From Thermoleophilaceae bacterium (GTDB taxonomy: Bacteria > Actinomycetota > Thermoleophilia > Solirubrobacterales > Thermoleophilaceae), in assembly GCA_013696425.1 (NCBI GenBank), contig JACCYP010000283.1, positions 1 to 15,216 on the forward strand: 15,216 bases of DNA. The letters are read 5' to 3'. Below are positions 15,002 to 15,216 of the stretch, in pieces (position 1 is the stretch's first letter; each line of letters begins with the position of its first letter). Position numbers and translations under genes: made by a program. The notes beneath the pieces were generated by a model. The model was not told the origin of the DNA. It ran no database searches and saw only the letters and a list, made by a program, of their open reading frames with translations.

Positions 15002-15216
15002 GTGCGCACCGTAGTCCAAGCGGCCCCACCCGCGAGCGCGCCCCCCACCACGAGCACGCCGGCGGTGCGGCGGTATCCGGTCGCCGCGGCGAGCACGCCT
15101 GCGATCCGGATCGGCGTGCTGGCCCGCGCCGCCCGCGCCAGGCCGCGGTCCGGCGCCTGCGCCTTCGCGAAGTAGGCGTGGAGCGAATATCCGAGGCCGG
15201 AGGTGAGCCTGAGTAC
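14998..15216 (-). CDS. C-terminal fragment of a membrane protein (cut by right edge)
   Basis: The minus strand is open from the window edge to a TGA at 14998-15000, giving 72 residues with about 88% G/C at third codon positions. The TGA overlaps the ATG of the NTF2-like gene (ATGA), so the two form an operon. The visible part contains GYSLHAYFAKAQAPDRG, an Ala/Arg-rich helix, and a final hydrophobic stretch (TAGVLVVGGALAGGAAWTTV) ending VRT. That looks like the last transmembrane helix with a short tail. It faintly resembles the C-terminus of NrfD-like membrane subunits, but too little is present to assign a family. Confidence 0.65.
   Translation of the reverse strand, partial: VLRLTSGLGYSLHAYFAKAQAPDRGLARAARASTPIRIAGVLAAATGYRRTAGVLVVGGALAGGAAWTTVRT

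Overview
The window is uniformly GC-rich, with third codon positions close to saturated in G/C. Genes are packed tightly, and several overlap start-to-stop by 4 bp (ATGA or GTGA). Homology patterns suggest a high-GC actinobacterium, most plausibly of the class Thermoleophilia (Solirubrobacter-like). The signs are a DUF2236/MpaB-type oxygenase next to a TetR regulator, large secreted enzymes with very basic C-terminal modules, and apparently leaderless promoters of the TANNNT type. The class assignment is inference. I see no rRNA, tRNA, CRISPR array, insertion sequence or integrase. No stretch over about 300 bp lacks a gene or gene remnant.

Layout, left to right. At 1-132 (+) is the tail of a truncated gene whose stop codon overlaps that of a convergent VOC-family ring-cleaving dioxygenase (129-1049, -). 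A 141-bp divergent region with two inverted repeats leads into an operon of a DEAD-box RNA helicase (1191-2435, +) and the translational GTPase TypA/BipA (2439-4283, +), separated by 3 bp. Convergent to these, beyond paired hairpins, is a membrane fatty acid desaturase (4400-5482, -). Helicase, BipA and desaturase are each linked to cold growth in other bacteria, so this corner may be a cold-adaptation neighbourhood.

Upstream of the desaturase on the same strand lie an 824-residue secreted M19-dipeptidase-like metallohydrolase (5528-8002), a 56-residue single-pass membrane protein (8043-8213) coupled by ATGA to a DUF1330 protein (8210-8578), and the collapsed remains of an alpha/beta hydrolase gene (about 8605-8947). 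Divergent from that remnant is an oxygenase-TetR operon (about 8975-10479, +). A cluster of GGTAC/GTACC half-sites sits over its predicted promoter and is a good candidate operator.

On the minus strand follows a secreted S15/CocE-type serine hydrolase (11527-13698) that overlaps by GTGA with a two-TM potassium channel carrying an RCK domain (10493-11530). Only 14 bp away, divergently, starts an unnamed integral membrane protein (13713-14537, +). The window ends with an NTF2-like protein (14573-15001, -) coupled by ATGA to the C-terminus of a membrane protein cut by the right edge (14998-15216, -).

No single multi-gene system is obviously new. The strongest leads are the M19-like protein with an altered metal motif, the GGTAC operator cluster over a leaderless-type promoter whose first codon is ATC, and the translational coupling of a secreted hydrolase to a potassium channel.
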